From assembly GCA_937911505.1 (NCBI GenBank), contig CALEMF010000046.1:1-64000 (forward strand): a stretch of DNA of 64,000 nucleotides. The letters run 5' to 3'. Of this stretch, positions 43,498 to 51,281 are shown in pieces. The number at the start of each line of letters is the position of its first letter. Positions within the stretch are counted from its first letter, which is position 1. The notes beneath the pieces were generated by a model. That model saw only the letters and a program-made list of their open reading frames with translations. It was not told where the DNA came from and did no database searches. The translations under genes and the position numbers were made by a program. Origin of the DNA: an uncultured Cytophagales bacterium (GTDB lineage Bacteria > Bacteroidota > Bacteroidia > Cytophagales > Thermonemataceae).

Positions 43498-44640
43498 ATG
43501 AAAATTCTCTACATACACCAGTACTTTAAGATACCAGAAGAGGGAGGAGCTATCAGGTCGTACTATTTAGCTAAAGCACTGTTGGAAGCAGGCCATGAGG
43601 TAGAAATTATTACTACACATAATGCGGCAACTTCTTACACTAAAGTGTTAGAGGGGCTGACTGTACACTACATAAGCAACTATTATAGTAATGAGCTGAG
43701 CTACCGAAAGCGTATCTGGTCGTTCTTAAAGTTTATCTGGAAAGCCTACAGAAAAGCACTGAGTGTTAAAGAGGTAGATTGGGTATACGCTACTTCTACA
43801 CCACTTTCAGTAGGTATTATTGCACTCCTATTAAAATATCTTCATCGAAAAAAATATATCTTTGAAGTAAGAGATTTATGGCCCTTAGTACCTATTGATA
43901 TGGGTATTATCACACAACCTTGGCTGATAAAAATACTTTATGGTTTAGAAAAGCGTATATACGACAGAGCTGAGAAGATAGTAGCTTTATCACCACCTAT
44001 GGAGGACGATATTGTAAAGAAAACAACAACTCAAGTATACTGCCTACCCAACATAGCAGATATCTCTTTTTGGCAAAAAAAAGAGGCTTGTGGTGAGAAG
44101 AGTGCTCCTAGAATTATTGCTTATATAGGTACAATAGGCATCGCCAATCAAGTAGCTCAACTCGTTGAGGTAGCCCAGTATTTTCAAGAAAGAGGCGCAA
44201 ATGATTTTCATTTTTGGGTCATAGGAGCGGGGAAAGAAAAGGCTGATTTAATAACGCTGGCTGAAAACTATCAATTACACAATGTCAAATTCTTCTCACC
44301 AGTTGATAAGTTCCAGCTAAGAAAAATGATGGCTTGTATAGACGCCATGTATATTTCGTATGCACCTTATGTATCGCTACAAGCAAGCAGCCCAAATAAG
44401 TTTTTTGATTCTCTAGCAAGTGGAAAGATGCTCATTGTCAATATTGAAGGATGGTTGAAGGAGGTAGTTGTGCAACACCAATGTGGCGTATATGCAGATA
44501 ACGCTGCTATGCTTTATAATCAAATGATGGCTTTACAAGAAGAAGACTGGCAAGCCTACGGGCAAAGTGCATTGAAGGTAGCTCGTCAGTACTTTGCTAA
44601 AGACCATATAACTACTCAATTTGTAAAACTATTTATGTGA
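43498..44640 (+). CDS. GT4-family glycosyltransferase (WbuB-like)
   Basis: The 380-residue product has the GT-B fold. IHQYFKIPEEGGAIRSYYLAKALLEAGHEVEIIT (given here as IHQYFKIPEEGGAIRSYYLA, then KALLEAGHEVEIIT) is the N-terminal acceptor motif typical of WbuB-like enzymes. IAYIGTIGIANQVAQLVEVA opens the donor domain, and the late region SSPNKFFDSLASGK carries the conserved Pro-Asn-Lys nucleotide-sugar contact in place of E-x7-E. The start codon directly follows the asnB stop, so the genes are coupled. It probably adds GlcNAc-, FucNAc- or similar residues to a surface glycan; the sugar cannot be told. Confidence 0.88.
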   Translation: MKILYIHQYFKIPEEGGAIRSYYLAKALLEAGHEVEIITTHNAATSYTKVLEGLTVHYISNYYSNELSYRKRIWSFLKFIWKAYRKALSVKEVDWVYATSTPLSVGIIALLLKYLHRKKYIFEVRDLWPLVPIDMGIITQPWLIKILYGLEKRIYDRAEKIVALSPPMEDDIVKKTTTQVYCLPNIADISFWQKKEACGEKSAPRIIAYIGTIGIANQVAQLVEVAQYFQERGANDFHFWVIGAGKEKADLITLAENYQLHNVKFFSPVDKFQLRKMMACIDAMYISYAPYVSLQASSPNKFFDSLASGKMLIVNIEGWLKEVVVQHQCGVYADNAAMLYNQMMALQEEDWQAYGQSALKVARQYFAKDHITTQFVKLFM

Positions 44641-44732
44641 TAATGATGGCTTCTTGATAAAAATCATATTATCTACTTACAAAAAAAACTTTCTTTGAAA
44701 TGTATTCACTTTAAACTATTGATAAAGCTCGT

Positions 44733-45554
44733 ATGAAGACCCTACTTATTCCTACAGATTTTTCGCCCATTGCTAGAGAAGCGCTTTATTATGCACTTGA
44801 GTTTACCCATAATGAGCCAACTAGGGTTATTCTCTTACACGTATTTGATGTAGACTATACCTTTGGTCTGGCTATCTCTAATCGTATAAGAGATGATGAA
44901 GGCATCAAACTGGAGCAGCTAGAATCTCTGAGGCAAACCCTACAAGACAATGATGACTATAAGCACATCAAATTTGAAATCATGTTGCATACAGGTAGCC
45001 TTACCTATATTGCTAGAGATGTAGCGGAGAGAAATAAAATAGACTACATTGTAATGGGTACAAAGGGAGAAACTGATGCAAATAACAGGATTTTTGGAAG
45101 TGAAACAGCTAAACTCATTCACCAATCAGAAGTACCCGTATTGTCTGTACCAAGAGGTTCTCATCTAAAAGGACTAAAAAATATACTCTATGCTACCGAT
45201 TACAGAGAAAGAGATTTAACTATTATTGGTGATCTTGTCGAAATAGCGCGTAAGTTTGGTGCAACGCTCCACATTGTACATGTTAATAAAGAAAGCGGCT
45301 TAGACACGCAAATGCGGTATAGAGGTTTCAAGGATATCGTAAATGAGCAGTACACCTATGAGCACATAACACATCAGCTTATCATTACAGAAAAACTACT
45401 AGAGGGGCTGAATGATTACGTGACGCTACACGAGCAAGCACTACTTTGTATGTGCTACTACAAAAAATCATTCTTTCAATCTCTGTTTAAAGATAGTAAA
45501 GCAGAAGACATGGCCTATATGAGCAAAGCACCTTTATTGGTTTTCCGCGCTTAA
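44733..45554 (+). CDS. Tandem universal stress protein (two UspA domains)
   Basis: The 273-residue product has two UspA-type domains: the first opens MKTLLIPTDFSPIAREALYYAL (given as LLIPTDFSPIAREALYY) and ends near VPRG, the second begins LKNILYATDYRERDLTIIGD. The motif VMGTKGETDANNRIFGSETA in domain 1 fits the ATP-binding G-x2-G-x9-G-S pattern. Domain 2 is shorter and lacks an obvious ATP loop. Universal stress proteins help survival in starvation or oxidative stress. It is probably monocistronic, with 92 bases upstream and 103 downstream. Confidence 0.92.
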   Translation: MKTLLIPTDFSPIAREALYYALEFTHNEPTRVILLHVFDVDYTFGLAISNRIRDDEGIKLEQLESLRQTLQDNDDYKHIKFEIMLHTGSLTYIARDVAERNKIDYIVMGTKGETDANNRIFGSETAKLIHQSEVPVLSVPRGSHLKGLKNILYATDYRERDLTIIGDLVEIARKFGATLHIVHVNKESGLDTQMRYRGFKDIVNEQYTYEHITHQLIITEKLLEGLNDYVTLHEQALLCMCYYKKSFFQSLFKDSKAEDMAYMSKAPLLVFRA

Positions 45555-45657
45555 CTACTCTAGTGGCGAGCATTTGAAAATTTAGGAACAGCATTAGCTA
45601 TTTTTATAGCGAATGCTTACTTTTAGCACTAAGGAAAACAAAGCGCTAGGTAAAATT

Positions 45658-46422
45658 ATGGAAGAAAACGAAAGCCAAGAAACGCCTAAAGAGGAAGTAA
45701 ATACTACCCCTAAGAAAAAGAAAGAGAAGAATACATATTCTACGCTGAATCTGTTGAAAACGAATACGAGAGTCTTCTTTATTGTAATGGGTAGAATCAC
45801 GCTTTATGTATTGATTGGTCTGTTACTCAACTTCGTTCTCTATATTTTTATTGATAATAGAGTAAGCCTCATGATCGACAGCCAACGCCTTAGCTTTGTT
45901 TGGAACTTAACAGGGTATGCACTAATTGCCCTGTTTTTAGTGGGTTTTCCTATCATTTATTTTCTTTTCGGTCAGAAGAATGGTGTTCAGAGAGCCATAT
46001 ATGTATTATTGCACCAAGCAAAGGATTTTCTTTTTGTATTTTTGATAGATCGTTTCTTTAAGTGGGTAAACAAACGTCCTGATTTGAAGGAGAAAGTAGA
46101 AGAAAATCGTATTGATAGCTTACTAAATGATAGCCTACCTTATTACTTAAAGCATTTCCATCAGATGAGCTTTGTAATGCGTTGGATTTATAAACAGTTT
46201 TCTAAGAAGTTCGATTTTAAGGAGTTAATTCTACAAGAAGTAGAAGAAATAGGAGGGACGCTCGATGAACCCGCGTTGAAAGAGCATGTGGCTGATGAAG
46301 CAACCAAAAAAGTACCTATGATTATCATAAAGAAGCCTGCTCACAGACCACTATTGATATTGATGGGTGCAAATGTGATTGTTTTTTTCTTGGTAAAACT
46401 CTTGGTAACGATACCTACTTAA
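45658..46422 (+). CDS. Unknown membrane protein with cytoplasmic central domain
   Basis: The product is 254 residues from the ATG at 45658, or 269 from an ATG at 45613. The N-terminus is acidic then lysine-rich (TPKKKKEKN). Membrane helices follow at about 37-63 and 75-100, a charged central helical domain of about 110 residues (WVNKRPDLKEKVEENRIDSL), and a C-terminal helix LLILMGANVIVFFLVKLLV. I do not recognise a family. It meets the acetyltransferase gene tail to tail with a 4-base overlap. Its central domain probably lies in the cytoplasm by the positive-inside rule. Confidence 0.55.
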   Translation: MEENESQETPKEEVNTTPKKKKEKNTYSTLNLLKTNTRVFFIVMGRITLYVLIGLLLNFVLYIFIDNRVSLMIDSQRLSFVWNLTGYALIALFLVGFPIIYFLFGQKNGVQRAIYVLLHQAKDFLFVFLIDRFFKWVNKRPDLKEKVEENRIDSLLNDSLPYYLKHFHQMSFVMRWIYKQFSKKFDFKELILQEVEEIGGTLDEPALKEHVADEATKKVPMIIIKKPAHRPLLILMGANVIVFFLVKLLVTIPT

Positions 46423-46859
46423 TCGTTAGTAGGCTTTTTCACCATTGTGTAGTGTTGAATATTACACTCCTCAAATATATCACCTACCTTATGAAAACCC
46501 GCTTTGGCGTAAAAGTCTACTACCTGTATTTGGGCGTGTAGGTAAATTTCTTTTCCTTCGGTAGCAGGTGTAGCCACAATATCTTCCAAAATAGCTTTTA
46601 AAATTGCGGCTCCTACCTTTTTATCCCGAAAGTCCTTCAAGACGGCAAAGCGCTCTAGCTTAATACCTCTATTTGTAAAACGCCAGCGCGCCGTGCCGCA
46701 GGGAGTTCCCTCGTAAAAAGCCAAAAAGTGATGGGCTACCTCTTCATATCGGTCATATTCATCTTCGCGCGCCACTTGCTGTTCTTCTACGAAAACCTCT
46801 TCTCGAATGGCAAATGCTTGTTGTAAATCTGCTGGCTCGGTAACTTTAATTACTTTCAT
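46419..46859 (-). CDS. GNAT-family N-acetyltransferase
   Basis: The 146-residue product begins with IREEVFVEEQQVAREDEYDRYE, the ElaA/YjcF-like start, and includes ERFAVLKDFRDKKVGAAILKAIL, the acetyl-CoA loop (R-D-x-x-V-G) of the GNAT fold, then YLHAQIQVVDFYAKAGFHKVG. It transfers an acetyl group to an amine of unknown identity. The gene lies 69 bases downstream of the dehydrogenase gene on the same strand and may be co-transcribed. Confidence 0.92.
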   Translation of the reverse strand: MKVIKVTEPADLQQAFAIREEVFVEEQQVAREDEYDRYEEVAHHFLAFYEGTPCGTARWRFTNRGIKLERFAVLKDFRDKKVGAAILKAILEDIVATPATEGKEIYLHAQIQVVDFYAKAGFHKVGDIFEECNIQHYTMVKKPTND

Positions 46860-46928
46860 ACTGTATCAATGAAAAACAATGATACACAAAGTTAGATTTA
46901 CCATCAATAAAGCAACTATAAATTATTC

Positions 46929-47786
46929 TTACTCTTGAGTGAGGTATTGAAAAATAGCTGCGAAATCCTCCCTACCAAAGCCTTGCTTGGTAGCCTGTGC
47001 ATATACTTCTTTGGTTAAATTGGCCAAGTAAAGCGGTTGGTGGTTTTCATTGGCGGTAAGTGTAGCCAAATGTAAGTCTTTGTACATTAGCTCTAGTGGA
47101 AATTGTACATCGTAGTTGTGTTGCTTCATCATACCCGCCTTGGCTTTGGTAAATGGTGCTACGACAGGCAAATTAGGAAGCATATCGAGCAATAATGATC
47201 TAGGAAGCCCCATTTTTTCTCCTAAAATTACGGCTTCGGCAAACATGACCATTGACTGAGCGAGGAGCGCGTTGACAAGCATTTTGAAAGAAGTACCCTT
47301 ACTCACTTCATCAAAATAGAGCACTTTGTTACCCATGTGCTTCAGTATGGGTTCTATGGAGCTTGTTTCTTCCTGTTTCCCACCTAAAAAAAATGTTAAC
47401 GAGCCCTCTTGCGCTTGTGGCTTAGTACCTGCTACAGGAGCATCTAAGAAGTTTACCTGATTGGCATCGGCTGCTTTTGCCGATGCCATAGAAAACGAAG
47501 GATTAACTGTGGAGCAGTCTATCCAATAGGCTTTCGCTTGCATAGCTTTCAAACCCTTTTCCAACATTACAGCACTAACCGCTTCGGGATGTGCGAGCAT
47601 TGTAAAAACAATGTCTGCTTCAGCAACCGCTTCTTCGATGGTGGTGGCCTTTTTAGCCCCTTTTTCGGCGAGTGCATCGGCAGGTGCTTCTGAGCGATTG
47701 TATACAGTAAGGTCAACTTGGTTATTTAATAGGTTGTGTGCCATGCGACTTCCCATAATACCTAGACCGATAAATGTGACTTTCAT
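46929..47786 (-). CDS. 3-hydroxyisobutyrate dehydrogenase-family NAD(P) oxidoreductase
   Basis: The 285-residue product begins VTFIGLGIMGSRMAHNLL with the nucleotide-binding G-L-G-x-M-G (7-12). FLDAPVAGTKPQAQEGSL is the substrate motif D-A-P-V-S/A-G, and SFKMLVNALLAQSM carries the catalytic Lys of the K-x-x-x-N motif. The family reduces succinic semialdehyde, glyoxylate and related small aldehydes or oxidises 3-hydroxyisobutyrate. It lies between a peroxiredoxin-like gene and an acetyltransferase, in what looks like a stress-response unit. The substrate is unknown. Confidence 0.92.
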   Translation of the reverse strand: MKVTFIGLGIMGSRMAHNLLNNQVDLTVYNRSEAPADALAEKGAKKATTIEEAVAEADIVFTMLAHPEAVSAVMLEKGLKAMQAKAYWIDCSTVNPSFSMASAKAADANQVNFLDAPVAGTKPQAQEGSLTFFLGGKQEETSSIEPILKHMGNKVLYFDEVSKGTSFKMLVNALLAQSMVMFAEAVILGEKMGLPRSLLLDMLPNLPVVAPFTKAKAGMMKQHNYDVQFPLELMYKDLHLATLTANENHQPLYLANLTKEVYAQATKQGFGREDFAAIFQYLTQE

Positions 47787-47804
47787 ATACTTGAAGATTA
47801 GCGA

Positions 47805-48467
47805 TTATTGTAAATTATCTAAGATTTCTGAAGGCTCTACTCTTTGTCTGTAGTCGCCACTTTCCGCTTTGGCAAAAGCGATAGTACCATCTTGACGAAT
47901 AATAAATATGGCTGGTATGGGCAATTCTCCGTCTTCACTTTCATAAAAGGCGTGAAAGTCAATTCCTAATGCTTCCATAGCTGCTATAGGCGCCTCACCA
48001 TTTTTGAAGACAGTTGTATACTGCTTGGCTATTTGATTTCCAGTGTCGCTCAATACCTCAAAGGTTAGGTTGTTTTTTTCTTTCATATTCAACGATTCAT
48101 CGGGCCGCTGTGGAGAGACAGCCACTAAAGAAGCACCTAATGCTTTCATTTGTGGCAGAATCTTCTGGTAGCTATTCAAAGCTAAATTGCAGTAAGGGCA
48201 CCAACTACCACGGTAAAAAGTGAGCACTACCTTTCCCTGTTTGAGCAGCTCGGTCAAATGTACTATCTTTCCCGTAGCATTTGGAAGTGAAAACAGAGGA
48301 GCTTGATCACCCTTAGAAAGCTTAAAGGGTGAAGAGTAACACTTCTCAAGTAGTGCTGCATCTTGATTGAAAACCGATAAAGCGTCTTGGGGTAATGCCT
48401 CTGAGAGATCAGTAATAAGCTTTTGTAAGTCTTTCTGATAGCTTGGAATGTGAATAGACTTCTCCAT
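47805..48467 (-). CDS. Peroxiredoxin-like (AhpC/TSA family) protein
   Basis: The 220-residue product has a thioredoxin fold with the active-site motif FYRGSWCPYCNLAL (84-97), giving Cys90 and Cys93 (C-x-x-C) where classical peroxiredoxins have a single peroxidatic Cys. The leading helical 50 residues are an extension typical of this group. LVAVSPQRPDES and ELPIPAIFIIRQDGTIAFA are family strand motifs. It probably reduces peroxides or disulfides. It lies 18 bases upstream of the dehydrogenase gene. Confidence 0.9.
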   Translation of the reverse strand: MEKSIHIPSYQKDLQKLITDLSEALPQDALSVFNQDAALLEKCYSSPFKLSKGDQAPLFSLPNATGKIVHLTELLKQGKVVLTFYRGSWCPYCNLALNSYQKILPQMKALGASLVAVSPQRPDESLNMKEKNNLTFEVLSDTGNQIAKQYTTVFKNGEAPIAAMEALGIDFHAFYESEDGELPIPAIFIIRQDGTIAFAKAESGDYRQRVEPSEILDNLQ

Positions 48468-48529
48468 AAGTACTTGTTATTTTTAAGTGAAATAAAACTT
48501 TGTAACAAAGCTAGCTATCAGAAGCCTCT

Positions 48530-48560
48530 CGCGTTATTCCACTTCGCTCAAAATGACGCT
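48530..48560. repeat. Possible interspersed repeat fragment
   Basis: In the spacer between the peroxiredoxin and AraC genes, the reverse strand reads as a short element beginning AGCGTCATTTTGAGCGAAGT. Elements of the type GTCATTNTGAGCGAAG are common interspersed repeats in many bacteria. Only one copy outside genes was seen in the window, so repeat status is from recalled knowledge. Confidence 0.35.
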
Positions 48561-48566
48561 TTTCGA

Positions 48567-49415
48567 TCAAAACTTTACTTTTTCTTTAGGTGTATGACCA
48601 AAGTAAGCTTTATAGGCTTTAATAAAATAAGAGGTGTTTTCGTAGCCAACAGCAGAAGCAACTTCACTCACTGTGTAATCTTCTTTTTTCATTAATGCCT
48701 CGGCTTGTTCCAACCGCTTTTGTGTAATCCACTTTCGGGGCGATTTACCAAATTTTATTTTAAACTCTCTTCTAAAGGTCGCGAGGCTTCTACCCGTAAG
48801 TGAGGCATAATCTTCTATGGTAAGTGGTTTGTTATAATGTAGATTCATAAAGGAGTGTAAGTCTTTGTAGATATTTTTCTGTAAGCCCGAGAGAAATTGA
48901 TAAACTAACTTCGAGGTATGCTCGCAGCGTAAGATTTCAAGAAACTCTCGAAACTTGATTTCAAAAAATATATGAGTAGGCTTATGGATACGCTCCGATA
49001 ATTCAAACAAACTTTCTATAAAAAATGAAACTGCTGAGGGTGTTGTAATATGTAAAAAGGGTGAGTTATGATTATCTAAAGAGGGTTCAGTAGAAGAGAA
49101 GGTGTTCAGCATAGCATCATTAAAGAAGAAATGCAAAGACTTAAAGTGTCCTCTTTGAGGAAGTACGTCAGTTACAGTGTAAATACCCTTGTGCGCAAAC
49201 CCAATTTCTCCTTGCTTAATATGAATAGAATTTCCCTCTGAGGTTTTGATGATTTGCTCACCTTCTAGTACGATAGAGGCTACGTGTTTCTCAACATAGC
49301 TCTGTCTATTCTGAATAGTTTTGGCAACCTTTTTCTTTAGAATTACTAATTGTTGGCTATTATGAATGACTTGAACAAAATCTTCCTTAAGGAGCCTGTC
49401 AGGAATGAGTAACAT
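48567..49415 (-). CDS. AraC-family transcriptional regulator
   Basis: The 282-residue product has an N-terminal ligand-sensing domain (1-160) and a C-terminal double helix-turn-helix. The first HTH is LTIEDYASLTGRSLATFRRE and the second VSEVASAVGYENTSYFIKAY, followed by FGHTPKEK, the family's closing motif. It lies just upstream of the peroxiredoxin-dehydrogenase-acetyltransferase genes on the same strand, with a 99-base gap, and may regulate them. The ligand is unknown. Confidence 0.93.
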   Translation of the reverse strand: MLLIPDRLLKEDFVQVIHNSQQLVILKKKVAKTIQNRQSYVEKHVASIVLEGEQIIKTSEGNSIHIKQGEIGFAHKGIYTVTDVLPQRGHFKSLHFFFNDAMLNTFSSTEPSLDNHNSPFLHITTPSAVSFFIESLFELSERIHKPTHIFFEIKFREFLEILRCEHTSKLVYQFLSGLQKNIYKDLHSFMNLHYNKPLTIEDYASLTGRSLATFRREFKIKFGKSPRKWITQKRLEQAEALMKKEDYTVSEVASAVGYENTSYFIKAYKAYFGHTPKEKVKF

Positions 49416-49430
49416 TGTGATAGAAATCTA

Positions 49431-50075
49431 CTAAAATAAACTGAAGTCGGAAACCCGGTCGATAAACACAAAAATAAGTTCTGGTATGGCTACTAGCGTG
49501 GCAACTATACCGAACAATGCCCCGTACAAATGGGCTTCATGGTTGATATGATCGCTGGCTTTACGTGCTTGGTAAGCCGAGTACAAGAGGTAAAGTGCAG
49601 CAAAAATAAAGGCTGGAATAGGGAAGGGAATAGGAATAATGAACAACTTTGCCGTAGGGTCGAACATAATAGAAGCAAACACAATGGCAGAGACCCCTCC
49701 AGAAGCACCCAAAGAGCGATAGTAAGCACGATCACGGTACTTAAAATAAGTGGGAAGCACAGAAACAACAATAGCGACAAGGTAAAGCCCTACGAAAAAC
49801 CACTTTCCGAAAGCAGGGAAGAAGCGTGTAAAATAGATTTCTACGTTACTGCCAAAAAAGAAAAAAGTAAACATATTGAAGAGCAGGTGTGGATAATCTG
49901 CATGAATAAATCCACAAGTGAGAAACCTAGCGTATTGATTGTGCCGCTGCACGCTGTAAGGATGAAATATCCACTTCTGGTACATAATAGTGTTATTCCA
50001 AGCCATGATACTTGTGATAACTGTTATCCCGATAAGTATATATGAGAGATAAATATAAAAGCCACCTATTGCCAT
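49431..50075 (-). CDS. Rhomboid-family intramembrane serine protease
   Basis: The 214-residue product has six membrane helices. The first loop contains GFIHADYPHLLFNMFTFFFF, the usual H-A-x-x-x-H-x-x-x-N-M region. The catalytic Ser125 is in the G-A-S-G motif (SLGASGGVSAIVF), and the catalytic His182 is in HEAHLYGALFGI. It cleaves membrane proteins within or near their transmembrane segments. Substrates are unknown. It is 26 bases downstream of the polyprenyl synthase gene. One perfect DnaA box falls within the gene at 49888-49896, likely by chance. Confidence 0.95.
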   Translation of the reverse strand: MAIGGFYIYLSYILIGITVITSIMAWNNTIMYQKWIFHPYSVQRHNQYARFLTCGFIHADYPHLLFNMFTFFFFGSNVEIYFTRFFPAFGKWFFVGLYLVAIVVSVLPTYFKYRDRAYYRSLGASGGVSAIVFASIMFDPTAKLFIIPIPFPIPAFIFAALYLLYSAYQARKASDHINHEAHLYGALFGIVATLVAIPELIFVFIDRVSDFSLF

Positions 50076-50101
50076 GTTGTAGTAAATTTGATGCTATACT
50101 A

Positions 50102-51079
50102 TTATGTTTCTCTATTAATAAGATATTGTAAGAAATTTTGTAAAGTATCTTTCGCGCTTTCATCTACGTGTAGCGATGATAAAAGCGAAAAGGCTTGATT
50201 AAAATAAGTGCTAATCTTTTCTTCTGTGATAGACTTAATATTAAGTTCATCGTAAATATCCTTGACAGCCTTCACCTTCTCTACCTTATCAAAACTAGTA
50301 GCAGACAACCAACGGTGTAATTGCGCTGCTTGTGTCTCGTTAGCCCTTGAGAGTGCTTCTATAAGTAAATATGTTTTTTTATTGGCGATAATATCACCAC
50401 CTACTTGCTTTCCAAATTTTGTTTGGTCACCGTATACGTCTAGAAGGTCATCTTTGAGTTGAAAACCTATACCTACATAATCCCCAAACTTTTTTAGTGA
50501 CTGGGCCTCTTCTAAAGGAGCGTCCGCGAGTAGTGCTCCCAGTTCCAAACTAAAACCTAGTAAAACGGCTGTTTTGAGGCGAATCATATGAAGGTACTCT
50601 GCTTCTGTTACTTGTGCACGTGTTTCAAAGTTCATATCCCATTGTTGTCCCTCACACACTTCAGCCGCACAGCGATTAAACCGTGCTATAACGAGTGGTA
50701 GTTTGGTAGGTGCAACATCCAAGAGAAGTTGGTATGCATTCACAAGCATTACATCACCAGAGAGAATAGCGGTATTATCATTCCACTTCTCGTGTACGGT
50801 TGCTTGTCCTCTTCTAAGAGGAGCCTTATCCATGATGTCATCGTGCATAAGCGTAAAGTTATGAAATACCTCTACTGCTATAGCAGGTTTCAGAATAGCC
50901 GTCCAGTCAGATTTGAATAGTTGATAACCTAAAACAACTAAAAGAGGACGCATGCGTTTCCCACCTAAAGACATAATATAGGTAATAGGATCGTAAAGCT
51001 CCTGTGGGCTATCTCCATAATGAACTTGACGAATAGTGTCGTTTATTTTCTCAAGAATGGTTTTTATTTTTTGATCCAT
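50102..51079 (-). CDS. Polyprenyl (geranylgeranyl-type) diphosphate synthase
   Basis: The 325-residue product is an all-helical trans-prenyltransferase that extends allylic diphosphates with isopentenyl diphosphate. The first aspartate-rich motif is MHDDIMDKAPLRRG (78-91, D80/D81/D84) and the second is FQLKDDLLDVYGD. The residues just before the first motif (NFTLMHDD) include bulky side chains that affect chain length. It could make the geranylgeranyl diphosphate used by CrtB at 61.6 kb, or a longer chain for quinones. An ATG at 51088 would add three residues. Confidence 0.93.
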   Translation of the reverse strand: MDQKIKTILEKINDTIRQVHYGDSPQELYDPITYIMSLGGKRMRPLLVVLGYQLFKSDWTAILKPAIAVEVFHNFTLMHDDIMDKAPLRRGQATVHEKWNDNTAILSGDVMLVNAYQLLLDVAPTKLPLVIARFNRCAAEVCEGQQWDMNFETRAQVTEAEYLHMIRLKTAVLLGFSLELGALLADAPLEEAQSLKKFGDYVGIGFQLKDDLLDVYGDQTKFGKQVGGDIIANKKTYLLIEALSRANETQAAQLHRWLSATSFDKVEKVKAVKDIYDELNIKSITEEKISTYFNQAFSLLSSLHVDESAKDTLQNFLQYLINRET

Positions 51080-51281
51080 ACAGTGCAATAAATAGCGCTT
51101 TTTGATAGGTTTGCTTTCAAAGCTAGCAAATAGATTTTATTTTGCGAGGTAAATTCAAAGTTTTATCTATGGTCTACATTGAATAGTTTTATATCTTGGG
51201 TATATTTATACTGACTATTCGAATAAGCACATAGTAACTATACACTTTTCGCTGCTCTAATTATTTTAAACATTATTTTAC

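Noticed and set aside
49888..49896. A single perfect DnaA box in the rhomboid gene
   Set aside because: Isolated and explained by chance, with coding constraint.
49530..50045. A 171-codon plus-strand frame opposite the rhomboid gene
   Set aside because: The minus-strand rhomboid motifs are clear, and the plus-strand translation has no recognisable fold or family.
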